Shown one piece after another: positions 48,657-57,008 of a DNA stretch of 64,000 bases; within the stretch, counting starts at the first letter, position 1; every line of letters begins with the position of its first letter. The position numbers and the translations under genes are program-made. Location of the stretch: assembly GCF_001426545.1 (NCBI RefSeq), contig NZ_LMEZ01000006.1, forward strand, positions 172,075 through 236,074, given 5' to 3'. This DNA comes from Mycobacterium sp. Root135. Its GTDB lineage: Bacteria > Actinomycetota > Actinomycetes > Mycobacteriales > Mycobacteriaceae. The notes under the pieces were generated by a model. It did not search any database, was not told the DNA's origin, and saw only the letters and a list, made by a program, of their open reading frames with translations.

Positions 48657-51545
48657 GCCGGTGTCCTTGGTCTCGGGTCCGAGGAGTTTGCGTACCGAGA
48701 TGCGGGATCCGAAGGGCTGCAACATTTGGCTCGCGGGGCGGGTGCGGACGTTCAGTGGCCACCAGAACCAGCGGCCGAGCATCGCGGCGATCGACGGCGT
48801 CATGAACGACCGCACGATCAGCGTGTCGAACAGCAGACCCAGGGCGATGGTGGTGCCGATCTGGCCGAGGACGATCAGGTCGCTGAAGGCGAACGAGGCC
48901 ATGGTGCCGGCGAACACCATGCCGGCTGCGGTGACGACACCGCCGGTGCCGGCCATCGCGCGGATGATGCCGGTGTTCAGGCCCGCCCCGATCTCCTCCT
49001 TGAACCGCGATATCAGCAGCAGGTTGTAGTCCGCTCCCACCGCCAGCAGCAGGATGATCGCCAGGGCGGGCACGATCCAGTACAGCTCGATGCCGAAGAT
49101 GTACTGCCACACCAGAACCGCGAGCCCCAGCGAGGCACCCAACGACAACACGACGGTGCCGACGATGACCACCGCGGCGACCATGCTGCGGGTGATGAAC
49201 ACCATGATCAGCAGGATCAGGGCGATCGCGGCGATCGCCACGATCAGCAGGTCGTAGGTCGACCCTTCCTGGATGTCCTTGTAGGTCGACGCGGTGCCTG
49301 CAACGTAGATCTTGGCGTCCGACAACGGGGTGGCCTTGATCGCGTCGAACGCGGAGTTCCGCAGGGCGTCGATGTGCGAGATGCCCTCGGGCGTGGCCGG
49401 CGTGCCCTCATGGGTGATCGTCATCCGGGCGGCCTTGCCGTCCGGCGACATGAACAACTTGAGGCCACGCTTGAAGTCGGCGTTGTCGAAGGCCTCGGGC
49501 GGCAGGTAGAACGAGTCGTCGTTCTTGGCGTCGTCGAAGGCCTTGCCCAGTGCGGTCGCGTTCTTCAGCGCCTCCTGGCTCTGGGTGTTGGTGCCGCCGG
49601 TGGTGGCGTAATTCGACTGCAACAGATCGCGATTGGCTTCCTGAATGTCGATCTGCGGCGGAATCAACGCGATCAGTTGCGGCTGCAGGGCGTTGAGCTT
49701 GTCGAGGCTGGCGGTGACCTTGGCGAACTGGTCACTGAGTGCGGAGATGCCGTCCAACGAGTCGAATACCGACCGCAGTGCCGCGCACGACGGGATGTCG
49801 AAGCAGTGCGGCTCCCAGTAGAAGTAGTTGCGCAACGGCCGGAAGAAGTCGTCGAAGTTGGCGAGGTTGTCCCGCACTTCGTTGATGGTTCCCACGGTGT
49901 CGTGGAAGGCCTGCACCTGCTCGTCGGTGGCCGCAGCACTCTGCTTCTGCAGCTCCAACTGCTGTTGCAGGACGGCGATGGACTTGCTGGTCTGGTCCAC
50001 CTGTTTGAGGATGTCCTGGGCTCGTGCTTGCTGGTAGCTCAGGTTCATGATCTGCCCGGCACTCTGGGCACTGATCTGAAACGGGATGGAGCTGTGCGTG
50101 ATCGGCGTACCCAACGGTCGGGTGATGGACTGCACCAGCGCGATGCCCGGGGTGTGCAGCACGGCCTTGGCGACGCGTTCCAGGATCAGCATGTCCGACG
50201 GGTTGCGCATGTCGTGGTCGGATTCGATCATCAACAGCTCCGGGTTCAACCGCGCCTCGGAGAAGTGCCGCTCGGCCGCGGCGTAACCCACGTTGGCCGG
50301 TGCGGTATCGGGAAGATACGGCCGGCCGTCGTAGCTGATCTTGGCCCCCGGCAGCGCGAGCACGCCGATGGCGGCGATGGCCAGTGACACCACCAGGATG
50401 GGGCCGGGCCACCGGACGATCGAGGTGCCGATGCGGCGCCATCCGGAGTTGCGCACCTTGCGTTTGGGCTCGAGTAGTCCGAACCGGGAGACGATCACGA
50501 TGACGGCGGGGCCAAGTGTCAACGCCGCCATCAGCGTCACCAGCACGCCGAGCGCGGCGGGCACCCCGAGGGTCTGGAAGTACGGCAGCCGGGTGAAGTA
50601 GAGGCAGGCCACGGCGCCGACGATGGTCAGGCCCGAGCCGACGATGACGTGCACCGTCCCGCGGAACATGTCGTAGTACGCGTCGCCGCGCTCTAGTCCC
50701 CGGTTGCGGGCTTCCTGATATCGGCCGACCAGGAAGATGACGTAGTCGGTGCCCGCGGCGATCGCCATCAGGGTCAGCAGGTTGGTCGCGTAGGTCGACA
50801 GGCCGATCACGCCCTGGTGGGCCAGCGTCGCGACGACGCCTCGGGCGGCCATCAGCTCCACGGCCACGACCACGAGCATGATGAGCATGGTCACCACCGA
50901 TCGGTAGACGATCAGCAGCATCACGGCGATGACGATGAAGGTGATCGCAGTGACCTGGTGAGTGCCCGCGTTGCCGACCTCGAAGTTGTCGGTGATCAGC
51001 GGTGCGGCGCCCGTGACGTACGCCTTCACGCCGGGCGGAGCCGGGGTGTCGGCGACGATCGTGCGGATGCTGTCGACCGACTCGTTGGACAGCGCCTCAC
51101 CCTGATTGCCCCGCAGATAGACCTGCACGAGAGCGGCCTTGCCGTCCTTGCTCTGGGCGCCGCCCGCGGTCAGGGGGTCACCCCAGAAGTCCTGAACGTG
51201 CTCGACGTGGGTGGTGTCGGCGTTGAGCTTCTTGACCAGGACGTCGTAGTAGTCGTGGGCATTCTGGCCGAGCTTCTCGTCGCCCTCGAGGACGACCATG
51301 GCCGCGCTGTCGGAGTCGAATTCCTCGAACTTCTGCCCGATGTGGCGCATCGCCATGATCGACGGCGAATCCGGTGCGTTCATCGCCACGGACCGCTCTT
51401 CACCGACCGTCTCCAGCTGCGGCGAGATGACGTTGCTCAACACCGCTATCGCGATCCACAGCAACAGGATTGGCAGGGCCAGCGTCCAGATCAGCCGCGC
51501 GGGCCGCGACCTCTCCTGCGAGCTCTGATCAGCGTGCTGGCTCAT
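48645..51545 (-). CDS. MmpL-family RND transporter
   Basis: A 966-residue integral membrane exporter of the RND superfamily with 12 predicted helices in two halves. Both halves carry the proton-relay Asp-Tyr motif: GTDYVIFLVGRYQEARNRG in helix region IV and GADYNLLLISRFKEE in helix region X. A long coiled-coil-like extracytoplasmic stretch (QVDQTSKSIAVLQQQLELQ) lies between them, as in MmpL4/MmpL5. Its ATG overlaps the mmpS stop (ATGA). The arrangement mmpS-mmpL with a regulator matches siderophore and drug export loci, but the cargo is unknown. Confidence 0.9.
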   Translation of the reverse strand: MSQHADQSSQERSRPARLIWTLALPILLLWIAIAVLSNVISPQLETVGEERSVAMNAPDSPSIMAMRHIGQKFEEFDSDSAAMVVLEGDEKLGQNAHDYYDVLVKKLNADTTHVEHVQDFWGDPLTAGGAQSKDGKAALVQVYLRGNQGEALSNESVDSIRTIVADTPAPPGVKAYVTGAAPLITDNFEVGNAGTHQVTAITFIVIAVMLLIVYRSVVTMLIMLVVVAVELMAARGVVATLAHQGVIGLSTYATNLLTLMAIAAGTDYVIFLVGRYQEARNRGLERGDAYYDMFRGTVHVIVGSGLTIVGAVACLYFTRLPYFQTLGVPAALGVLVTLMAALTLGPAVIVIVSRFGLLEPKRKVRNSGWRRIGTSIVRWPGPILVVSLAIAAIGVLALPGAKISYDGRPYLPDTAPANVGYAAAERHFSEARLNPELLMIESDHDMRNPSDMLILERVAKAVLHTPGIALVQSITRPLGTPITHSSIPFQISAQSAGQIMNLSYQQARAQDILKQVDQTSKSIAVLQQQLELQKQSAAATDEQVQAFHDTVGTINEVRDNLANFDDFFRPLRNYFYWEPHCFDIPSCAALRSVFDSLDGISALSDQFAKVTASLDKLNALQPQLIALIPPQIDIQEANRDLLQSNYATTGGTNTQSQEALKNATALGKAFDDAKNDDSFYLPPEAFDNADFKRGLKLFMSPDGKAARMTITHEGTPATPEGISHIDALRNSAFDAIKATPLSDAKIYVAGTASTYKDIQEGSTYDLLIVAIAAIALILLIMVFITRSMVAAVVIVGTVVLSLGASLGLAVLVWQYIFGIELYWIVPALAIILLLAVGADYNLLLISRFKEEIGAGLNTGIIRAMAGTGGVVTAAGMVFAGTMASFAFSDLIVLGQIGTTIALGLLFDTLIVRSFMTPSIAAMLGRWFWWPLNVRTRPASQMLQPFGSRISVRKLLGPETKDTGSSV

Positions 51546-51988
51546 GCGGACTTGTCCAGGCAAGCGATGTATCCGTTCACGTTGCTAGCGGACCTTTCGT
51601 CCTTGACGATGCCGTTGACGGTGATGCGGCAGGTGATGGGAGCGGAGTCACCCTGGGCGCGCAGATCCGCGAAGAGCGTGGGGTCGTCGGTGGTCAAGGT
51701 GTGCGACCACGGCAACGGGGCGTCGTCGACGCGCTGGGGTTGGGCGTGCTCGTCGAGGAAGTTGATGGTGGCCGTCGCGCCGGGGGTGCCGAACACCTCG
51801 AAGAGGACTCGCTTGGGGTTGTATCCGGTGTTCTCCAGCGAATCGGCGCTTGGTCTTGACACCTGGTTGTCGGACCCGAAGATCCCGTGCAGCCGGGTGA
51901 CGCTGAAGACCACGAGGCCCACCACCACTACTGCGACGATGACGGTCCATTGCCGCTTGAGGACACGTCCGATCGAAAGCTTGCTCAC
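51542..51988 (-). CDS. MmpS-family transport accessory protein
   Basis: A 148-residue protein with one membrane helix (about residues 16-36), then an extracytoplasmic MmpS domain with YNPKRVLFEVFGTPGATATI and a C-terminal Cys pair (CRIT and ACLD). GTG 51988 is chosen: AAAGG lies 8 bases upstream and the length fits MmpS4/5; an ATG at 52021 would add 11 residues. It is coupled to the mmpL gene and is divergent from the TetR gene. Confidence 0.87.
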   Translation of the reverse strand: MSKLSIGRVLKRQWTVIVAVVVVGLVVFSVTRLHGIFGSDNQVSRPSADSLENTGYNPKRVLFEVFGTPGATATINFLDEHAQPQRVDDAPLPWSHTLTTDDPTLFADLRAQGDSAPITCRITVNGIVKDERSASNVNGYIACLDKSA

Positions 51989-52036
51989 CCGTACGCCTTT
52001 CGACAGCCGGCGACGCGGCATCCATCCGATTGCCCT

Positions 52037-52055
52037 CTCTTAGTCATACTAAGAG
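52037..52055. promoter_or_regulatory. Palindromic operator between mmpS and TetR genes
   Basis: CTCTTAGT-CAT-ACTAAGAG is a perfect inverted repeat with 8-base arms in the divergent 140-base gap. It is centred about 60 bases before mmpS and about 83 before the TetR start, a plausible site for autoregulation and for repression of mmpS-mmpL. Confidence 0.7.
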
Positions 52056-52066
52056 CGACCTGAGAG

Positions 52067-52085
52067 ACGGTACGGTACGGTACGG
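52067..52085. repeat. ACGGT tandem microrepeat in the mmpS/TetR gap
   Basis: ACGGT occurs three times in a row followed by ACGG, next to the palindromic operator. It may be a slippage-prone spacer. Confidence 0.8.
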
Positions 52086-52128
52086 GGCGGTGCAAGTCGT
52101 CCCAACCCCTTGCGCACGAGGTGTATGT

Positions 52129-52740
52129 ATGGTCTCCGATTCGACGGATCCGTCAGTTCGAACTGACGGCTGTCCATGGAGCGCTCGTGAGGCCGAACTC
52201 CTCGCCGTGACGCTGAAGTTGTTGCAGCAACACGGATATGAACGTCTGACGGTCGAGGCCGTGGCCACCGAGGCCAAGGCCAGCAAGTCCACGATGTACC
52301 GGCGCTGGCCGTCGAAGGCCGACCTCGTGCTGGCGGCGTTCATCGAGGGCACCCGTGAGTCTGCGGTCCATCCGCACACCGGTTCGCTCCGCACTGACCT
52401 CTTGGCCATGGGCACGGCGGTCTGCGCGCAGAGCCGGGAACACGCGAGCACCATGCGCGCGGTGCTCAACGAGATGTCCCGCAGCGAAGCCCTGAGCGCC
52501 GCCATGCAGGAGAAGTTCATCTATCACCGCAACGTCCTGATCCGAGAGGTGCTCGGTGACGCCGTCGCACGCGGGGAGATTCAGGCCGAGGCGATCAACC
52601 CGGAGATCTGGGACGTCCTGCCCGGCTATCTGGTGTTCCGCTCCCTGGTCGCGGACCGACCGCCGACCGAGGAGACGGTGCGCGCGTTGGTCGACGAGGT
52701 TCTGATGCCGAGCCTTACTCGAGGTACGACGTCTCGTTGA
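52129..52740 (+). CDS. TetR-family transcriptional regulator
   Basis: A 203-residue regulator with an N-terminal TetR HTH (LKLLQQHGYERLTVEAVA, then ASKSTMYRRWPSKADLV, about residues 27-70) and an all-helical ligand domain. The start at 52129 (ATG, GAGG about 8 bases upstream) is preferred to a longer frame. It is divergent from mmpS-mmpL, and the palindrome between them is the likely binding site. The last 26 bases overlap the convergent RNase H/CobC gene. Confidence 0.88.
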   Translation: MVSDSTDPSVRTDGCPWSAREAELLAVTLKLLQQHGYERLTVEAVATEAKASKSTMYRRWPSKADLVLAAFIEGTRESAVHPHTGSLRTDLLAMGTAVCAQSREHASTMRAVLNEMSRSEALSAAMQEKFIYHRNVLIREVLGDAVARGEIQAEAINPEIWDVLPGYLVFRSLVADRPPTEETVRALVDEVLMPSLTRGTTSR

Positions 52741-53800
52741 CCAGCCGCACCGACGACCCGCCGTCGGGGTAGAACTCTGCGATGCACAGCGAGGCCAAGT
52801 CGAGGTGCAGGCGGTAGAGGATGCCGGGCCCCGCGTCGAGCGCCAAGCGCAGAATCGACTTGATCGGCGTCACGTGCGACACCACCAGAACGGTCGCGTC
52901 GCCGTAATCGGCGATGATCCGAGTCCGCGCCCGTCGCACCCGCTTCGCGACCGCGTCGAAGCTCTCTCCCCCACCGGGCGGGGCGACGCTGGTGTCACGC
53001 AGCCACGCGCCGTGCACCTCCGGATCCCGTTGCGCCGCTTCGCCGAACGTCAAACCCTCCCACTCGCCGAAATCGGTCTCGATCAGATCGTCGTCGACGG
53101 TCACGTCGAGCCCGAGTTCCTTGGCCGCCGCCGACGCGGTGTCGTGGGCGCGCTGCAGTGGCGACGAGACGACCGCCGCGATGCCACCCCGCTTGCCGAG
53201 GTAGCGGGCCGCCGCCTCGGCCTGTTGCCGCCCCAGTTCGGTCAGCGGAGGATCGCCCTGGCCCGAATAGCGGCGGTCCACCGACAGTGCGGTCTGCCCG
53301 TGCCGCAGCAGGAAGAATCGGGTCGGCGCACCGCGCGCACCGGTCCAGCCCGCCGGTGACACCACTTCGGCCGCCGCCGCGCCCGTCCCGACCTGCTCGG
53401 CCGCCGCATCCATCGCCTCGTTGGCCAGCCGGTCGGCGTGGGAGTTCTCGGCCCGCGGTATCCACGCGAACGTGACACCGTCGAAGGCGCGGGTCAACTC
53501 CACCGCTTGTTCCCGCAACGGGATCAGGTCGGGGTGCTTCACGCGCCAGCGCCCTGACATCTGCTCGACGACCAACTTCGAATCCAACCGCGCGGCGACC
53601 TCCGTCGCGCCCACCTCCGCGGCCGCCTCGAGGCCCGCCATCAGACCTCGGTACTCGGCGACGTTGTTGGTGGCTCGCCCGATGCCGTCCTTGCGCTCGG
53701 CCAGTACCGTCGAGTGATCTGCCGACCAGACCACGGCGCCGTAACCGGCGGGACCGGGATTTCCGCGCGATCCGCCGTCCGCCTCGACGATCACCTTCAT
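52715..53800 (-). CDS. Bifunctional RNase HI / alpha-ribazole phosphatase (CobC-like)
   Basis: A 361-residue fusion like Rv2228c. The N-terminal RNase HI domain (about 1-130) has DGGSRGNPGPAG with catalytic Asp8, Glu in NNVAEYRGL and Asp in ARLDSKLVVEQ; it cuts RNA in RNA/DNA hybrids. The C-terminal histidine phosphatase domain (about 165-361) has LLRHGQTALS with the phospho-His, and a second His in VVSHVTPIKS; it is of the CobC type that dephosphorylates alpha-ribazole phosphate or cobalamin phosphate. Its ATG overlaps the TAA of the next upstream gene by one base. Confidence 0.92.
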   Translation of the reverse strand: MKVIVEADGGSRGNPGPAGYGAVVWSADHSTVLAERKDGIGRATNNVAEYRGLMAGLEAAAEVGATEVAARLDSKLVVEQMSGRWRVKHPDLIPLREQAVELTRAFDGVTFAWIPRAENSHADRLANEAMDAAAEQVGTGAAAAEVVSPAGWTGARGAPTRFFLLRHGQTALSVDRRYSGQGDPPLTELGRQQAEAAARYLGKRGGIAAVVSSPLQRAHDTASAAAKELGLDVTVDDDLIETDFGEWEGLTFGEAAQRDPEVHGAWLRDTSVAPPGGGESFDAVAKRVRRARTRIIADYGDATVLVVSHVTPIKSILRLALDAGPGILYRLHLDLASLCIAEFYPDGGSSVRLVNETSYLE

Positions 53801-54534
53801 TACTTGAAGTCCCTCACCCGCACCAGGATTGCGGCGCATTCGGGGCAACGGAGCACCTCGTCCTCGCGGGCGGCCGAAATGCGGGACAGCTCTCCCATGT
53901 CGATCTCGATGCGACACGCGCCACACCGTCGCCCCTGCAGTCGACCGGCTCCGACGCCGCCGAGAGCCCGCTGACGCTCGTAGAGTTCGACCAGTTCGGG
54001 GAGCACCGATGCGGCCACCTTCTCGCGCCGGGCCACCGCCTGGTGCCGGGATTCCTCGATGAGCACCAGCGCTTCGTCGCGGGCTGCGACGGCAGCGGTC
54101 AGGTTGGTCTGGGTCTCGTCGACCCGGCTCTGTTGCGCCGCCTGGTCGTTCTGCAGCTTCTCGCGACGCTCCATGATCTCCAGCAGCGAATCCTCGAGGC
54201 TTTCCTGACGTCGCTGCAGCGTTTCGAGTTCGTGCTGGATCTCCCCGACGTGCTTGGAGTCGACCGTGCCACCGTCGAGCAGGCCGCGGTCACGATCCTC
54301 ACGCTTGCGCACCCCGTCGATTTCGGCCTCGAACTTGGCAGCCTGGCCGTCGAGATCGTCGAGGGCGATTCCCAACACCGCGAGTCCGTCACCGGCTTCG
54401 CGGTGCTCGGCTTCGGCGGCGTCGAGCCGTTGCTGCTCGTCGAGGTGCGTGGCCTGGTGGTTGAGGCGGCTCAGTTCGGCGTCGACCGCGGCCAGTTCGA
54501 GAACCAACCGCTGTTGTGACTCTTCGGCTTTCAT
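53800..54534 (-). CDS. C4 zinc-ribbon coiled-coil protein (Rv2229c-like)
   Basis: A 244-residue protein. Residues about 1-180 are long coiled coils, and the C-terminus has a zinc ribbon with CGAC and CPEC. This is the zf-RING_7/C4-type family conserved in actinobacteria, function unknown; nucleic-acid binding is likely. ATG 54534 overlaps the stop of the upstream Nif3-like gene (ATGA) and its own stop overlaps the RNase H start, so the three genes form one tightly coupled unit. Confidence 0.87.
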   Translation of the reverse strand: MKAEESQQRLVLELAAVDAELSRLNHQATHLDEQQRLDAAEAEHREAGDGLAVLGIALDDLDGQAAKFEAEIDGVRKREDRDRGLLDGGTVDSKHVGEIQHELETLQRRQESLEDSLLEIMERREKLQNDQAAQQSRVDETQTNLTAAVAARDEALVLIEESRHQAVARREKVAASVLPELVELYERQRALGGVGAGRLQGRRCGACRIEIDMGELSRISAAREDEVLRCPECAAILVRVRDFK

Positions 54535-55664
54535 GTGGTGCTGGTGTCCTTCTCTAGATTCCATGGATCCGTCCGGACCGGGCTGACGCGCACGTCGAGC
54601 GCGCCACCAAAGTGCTTGCCTAGCAACGCCCCGGCTTGACCGCACCAGGGTTGCTCACTCGCCCAGTGAGCAACGTCGACGAGGGCGACGTCGGAGGTAC
54701 GGAGGTGTTCGTCGGCCGGATGATGTCGGAGGTCGGCGGTGACGTAGGCCTGGACGCCGGCGCCCGCCGCGGTGTCGAGAAGTGAGTCACCGGCCCCGCC
54801 GCACACCGCAACTCGCGAGACCACGGCGTCGGGATCGCCTGCCGCCCGCACTCCCCAGGAGGTGGCAGGTAGGCCACGGTTCACCCGAGAAGTGAACGCG
54901 CGCAGCGTTTCCGGGACCGGCAACGCACAGATGCGGCCGATGCCGACGTCGGACGGCAAGGCCGCCAAGGCAACCACGTCGAACGCGGGCTCCTCGTACG
55001 GATGCGCATGGCGCAGTGCACCGAGCACCGCGGCCCGCACCCGGGCGGGTGCGACGACTTCGATGCGCTCCTCGGCGACGTACTCGACCGCACCGACGGT
55101 GCCAATGGCCGGCGTTGCACCGTCGTGCGGCAGGAACTGCCCCGTGCCCGCAACGGTCCAGCTGCAGTGCGAGTAGTCGCCGAGTGCGCCCGCACCCGCA
55201 TTGAAGACGGCCGTGCGCACCGCGTCGGCGTCCGCCGCGGGGACGAAGACCACCCACTTGTCGAGCCGGGTGCCGTCCGACACCGGCGACAGGACGTCCT
55301 CGACGATCAGTCCCAGCGCCTCGGCGAGCGCGTCCGAGACCCCGGGGTTGGCCGAGTCGGCATTGGTGTGGGCGGTGAACAGCGCGCTGCCGCTACGGAT
55401 CAGGCGGTGCAGGATCGCACCCTTCGCGGTGCTCGCCGCCACTGTGTCCACTCCGCGAAGCAGCAGCGGGTGGTGGGCGAGAAGCAGGCCCCGGTCGGGT
55501 ACCTCGGCGACGACGGACGGCGTCGCGTCGACCGCGATCGTCACCGACTCGACGAACTCGGAGGGGTCGCCGCAGACCAGCCCGACCGAATCCCACTCCG
55601 CGGCCAACGCGGGCGGGTAGGCGTGCTCGAGCACCTCGATCACGTCGGCCAACCGCGCGCTCAT
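54531..55664 (-). CDS. Nif3-like dinuclear metal protein (GTP cyclohydrolase I type 2 family)
   Basis: A 377-residue Nif3/YbgI/YqfO protein. The metal-binding residues HHPLLLRGVDTV, HTNADSANPG and, near the end, HWASEQPW are visible, and a PII-like domain is inserted in the middle (about 130-240), as in the longer YqfO-type members. Reported as GTP cyclohydrolase 1 type 2 in some databases, without much evidence. It is equivalent to Rv2230c. In M. tuberculosis a cobC aminotransferase gene follows, which is missing here. Confidence 0.87.
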   Translation of the reverse strand: MSARLADVIEVLEHAYPPALAAEWDSVGLVCGDPSEFVESVTIAVDATPSVVAEVPDRGLLLAHHPLLLRGVDTVAASTAKGAILHRLIRSGSALFTAHTNADSANPGVSDALAEALGLIVEDVLSPVSDGTRLDKWVVFVPAADADAVRTAVFNAGAGALGDYSHCSWTVAGTGQFLPHDGATPAIGTVGAVEYVAEERIEVVAPARVRAAVLGALRHAHPYEEPAFDVVALAALPSDVGIGRICALPVPETLRAFTSRVNRGLPATSWGVRAAGDPDAVVSRVAVCGGAGDSLLDTAAGAGVQAYVTADLRHHPADEHLRTSDVALVDVAHWASEQPWCGQAGALLGKHFGGALDVRVSPVRTDPWNLEKDTSTT

Positions 55665-55834
55665 CGCCGTCCCTCCCCTGCCGTTGCCTCGACGAGAGCG
55701 TACGACGCCACCAGCGCAGAAAGGGAGTTCAACAGCCCCGACGGGGGCTCGGCGGTCGTCGCGTAGACGCCGCCACCCTGCGGTCCCGGCGACCGGGAAA
55801 GACTGCTCACAACAAGACAGTAGACAATGGAGCG

Positions 55835-56482
55835 GTGAGTCCCCAGCTGGTCCTATTCGATCTCGACGGTACGCTCACCGATTCCGCTCCCGGCATCGTG
55901 GCGAGTTTCCGCCAGGCGCTGGGTGAGATCGGTGCGGCAGTGCCCGACGGCGACCTCGCAAGCCTGGTCGTCGGCCCGCCCATGCACCAGACGCTGGCGG
56001 CGATGGGCCTCGGCGATCGGGCGGATCAGGCCTTCGCTGCCTACCGCGCCGACTACACCACCAGGGGCTGGTCGATGAACAGCCTTTTCGACGGCGTTAC
56101 CGACCTCCTGACCGACTTGCGCACGGCCGGGGTGCGACTGGCGGTCGCCACCTCGAAGAACGAGGTGACGGCCCGACGAATCATCGAGCACTTCGACATC
56201 GAGGAGCACTTCGAGGTGATCGCCGGAGCGAGCACCGACGGCGTTCGCTCGGCCAAGGCCGACGTGGTAGCCCATGCCCTGGCCCAACTCGGACCACTGC
56301 CGGAGCGGGTGCTGATGGTGGGCGACCGCTCCCACGACGTGCTCGGCGCGGCCAGTCACGGCATCGACACCGTGGTCGTGGAATGGGGTTACGGCGCCTC
56401 GGACTTCGACGGTCCCGACGCGGTGAGCGCGTTCAAGCACGTGGCGACGATGGCCGATCTGCGGGAGGTGCTCGGTGTCTGA
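55835..56482 (+). CDS. ptkA: HAD-family phosphatase-like protein, PtkA homologue
   Basis: A 215-residue haloacid dehalogenase-fold protein with the DLDGTLTDS motif (Asp9 and Asp11), a Ser/Thr motif in VATSKNE, and the GDRSHDVLGA motif. The gene lies directly before ptpA and corresponds to Rv2232 (PtkA), reported as a tyrosine kinase that phosphorylates PtpA. The M. tuberculosis protein has an N-terminal extension that this one lacks. The GTG start is used. Its last 8 bases overlap ptpA. The 170 bases upstream (55665-55834) hold no recognised gene. Confidence 0.82.
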   Translation: MSPQLVLFDLDGTLTDSAPGIVASFRQALGEIGAAVPDGDLASLVVGPPMHQTLAAMGLGDRADQAFAAYRADYTTRGWSMNSLFDGVTDLLTDLRTAGVRLAVATSKNEVTARRIIEHFDIEEHFEVIAGASTDGVRSAKADVVAHALAQLGPLPERVLMVGDRSHDVLGAASHGIDTVVVEWGYGASDFDGPDAVSAFKHVATMADLREVLGV

Positions 56483-57008
56483 GCACCGGCGGGCAGGAGC
56501 GCAGCGACCCGGGGATTGGACTCAGCTGCACGTGACGTTCGTGTGCTCGGGCAACATCTGCCGGTCCCCGATGGCCGACAAGATGTTCGCCCATCAGATC
56601 GCCGAACGCGGCCTCGCAGAGGCGGTTCGGGTCTCCAGCGCGGGAACGGGCAGCTGGCACGTCGGAGACCCCGCCCACGAACGGGCGGTCCACGTACTGC
56701 GTGAGCACGGCTATCCGACGTCGCACCAGGCGTCCCACGTGGGGGACGACCACATGGCGGCCGACATGGTCGTCGCGATGGGGCGCAACCACGTCCGTAT
56801 CCTGCGGGATCTCGGCGTGGCCGAGGACCGGATCCGGATGATGCGCTCGTTCGACCCTCGCTCGGCGGCCAACGCGTTGGACGTCGAGGACCCCTATTAC
56901 GGGACGCTCGAGGACTACGAGGAGACCTTCGCCGTTATCGAAGCGTCGCTGCCCGGGCTGCACGCCTGGGTCGACGACCGACTCGCCGCACGCGAGGCCG
57001 CGAGCTGA
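56475..57008 (+). CDS. ptpA: PtpA, low-molecular-weight protein tyrosine phosphatase
   Basis: A 177-residue phosphatase. The P-loop CSGNICRS (Cys24 to Arg30) and the general-acid Asp139 in VEDPYYG are present. M. tuberculosis PtpA is secreted and acts on host proteins; here the role is unknown. The start is GTG 56475 with GGGAGG 8 bases upstream. The first 17 residues (RRAGAQRPG) are absent from M. tuberculosis PtpA and are encoded by copy B of the 28-bp dispersed repeat. It overlaps ptkA by 8 bases, and its TGA overlaps the SURF1 ATG. Confidence 0.93.
   Translation: MSEHRRAGAQRPGDWTQLHVTFVCSGNICRSPMADKMFAHQIAERGLAEAVRVSSAGTGSWHVGDPAHERAVHVLREHGYPTSHQASHVGDDHMAADMVVAMGRNHVRILRDLGVAEDRIRMMRSFDPRSAANALDVEDPYYGTLEDYEETFAVIEASLPGLHAWVDDRLAAREAAS
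56487..56514 (+). repeat. 28-bp dispersed repeat, copy B
   Basis: Reads CGGCGGGCAGGAGCGCAGCG then ACCCGGGG on the plus strand. It is the same sequence as copy A (31643-31670) with one changed base and in the opposite orientation relative to the window. It encodes part of the N-terminus of PtpA. Confidence 0.85.
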
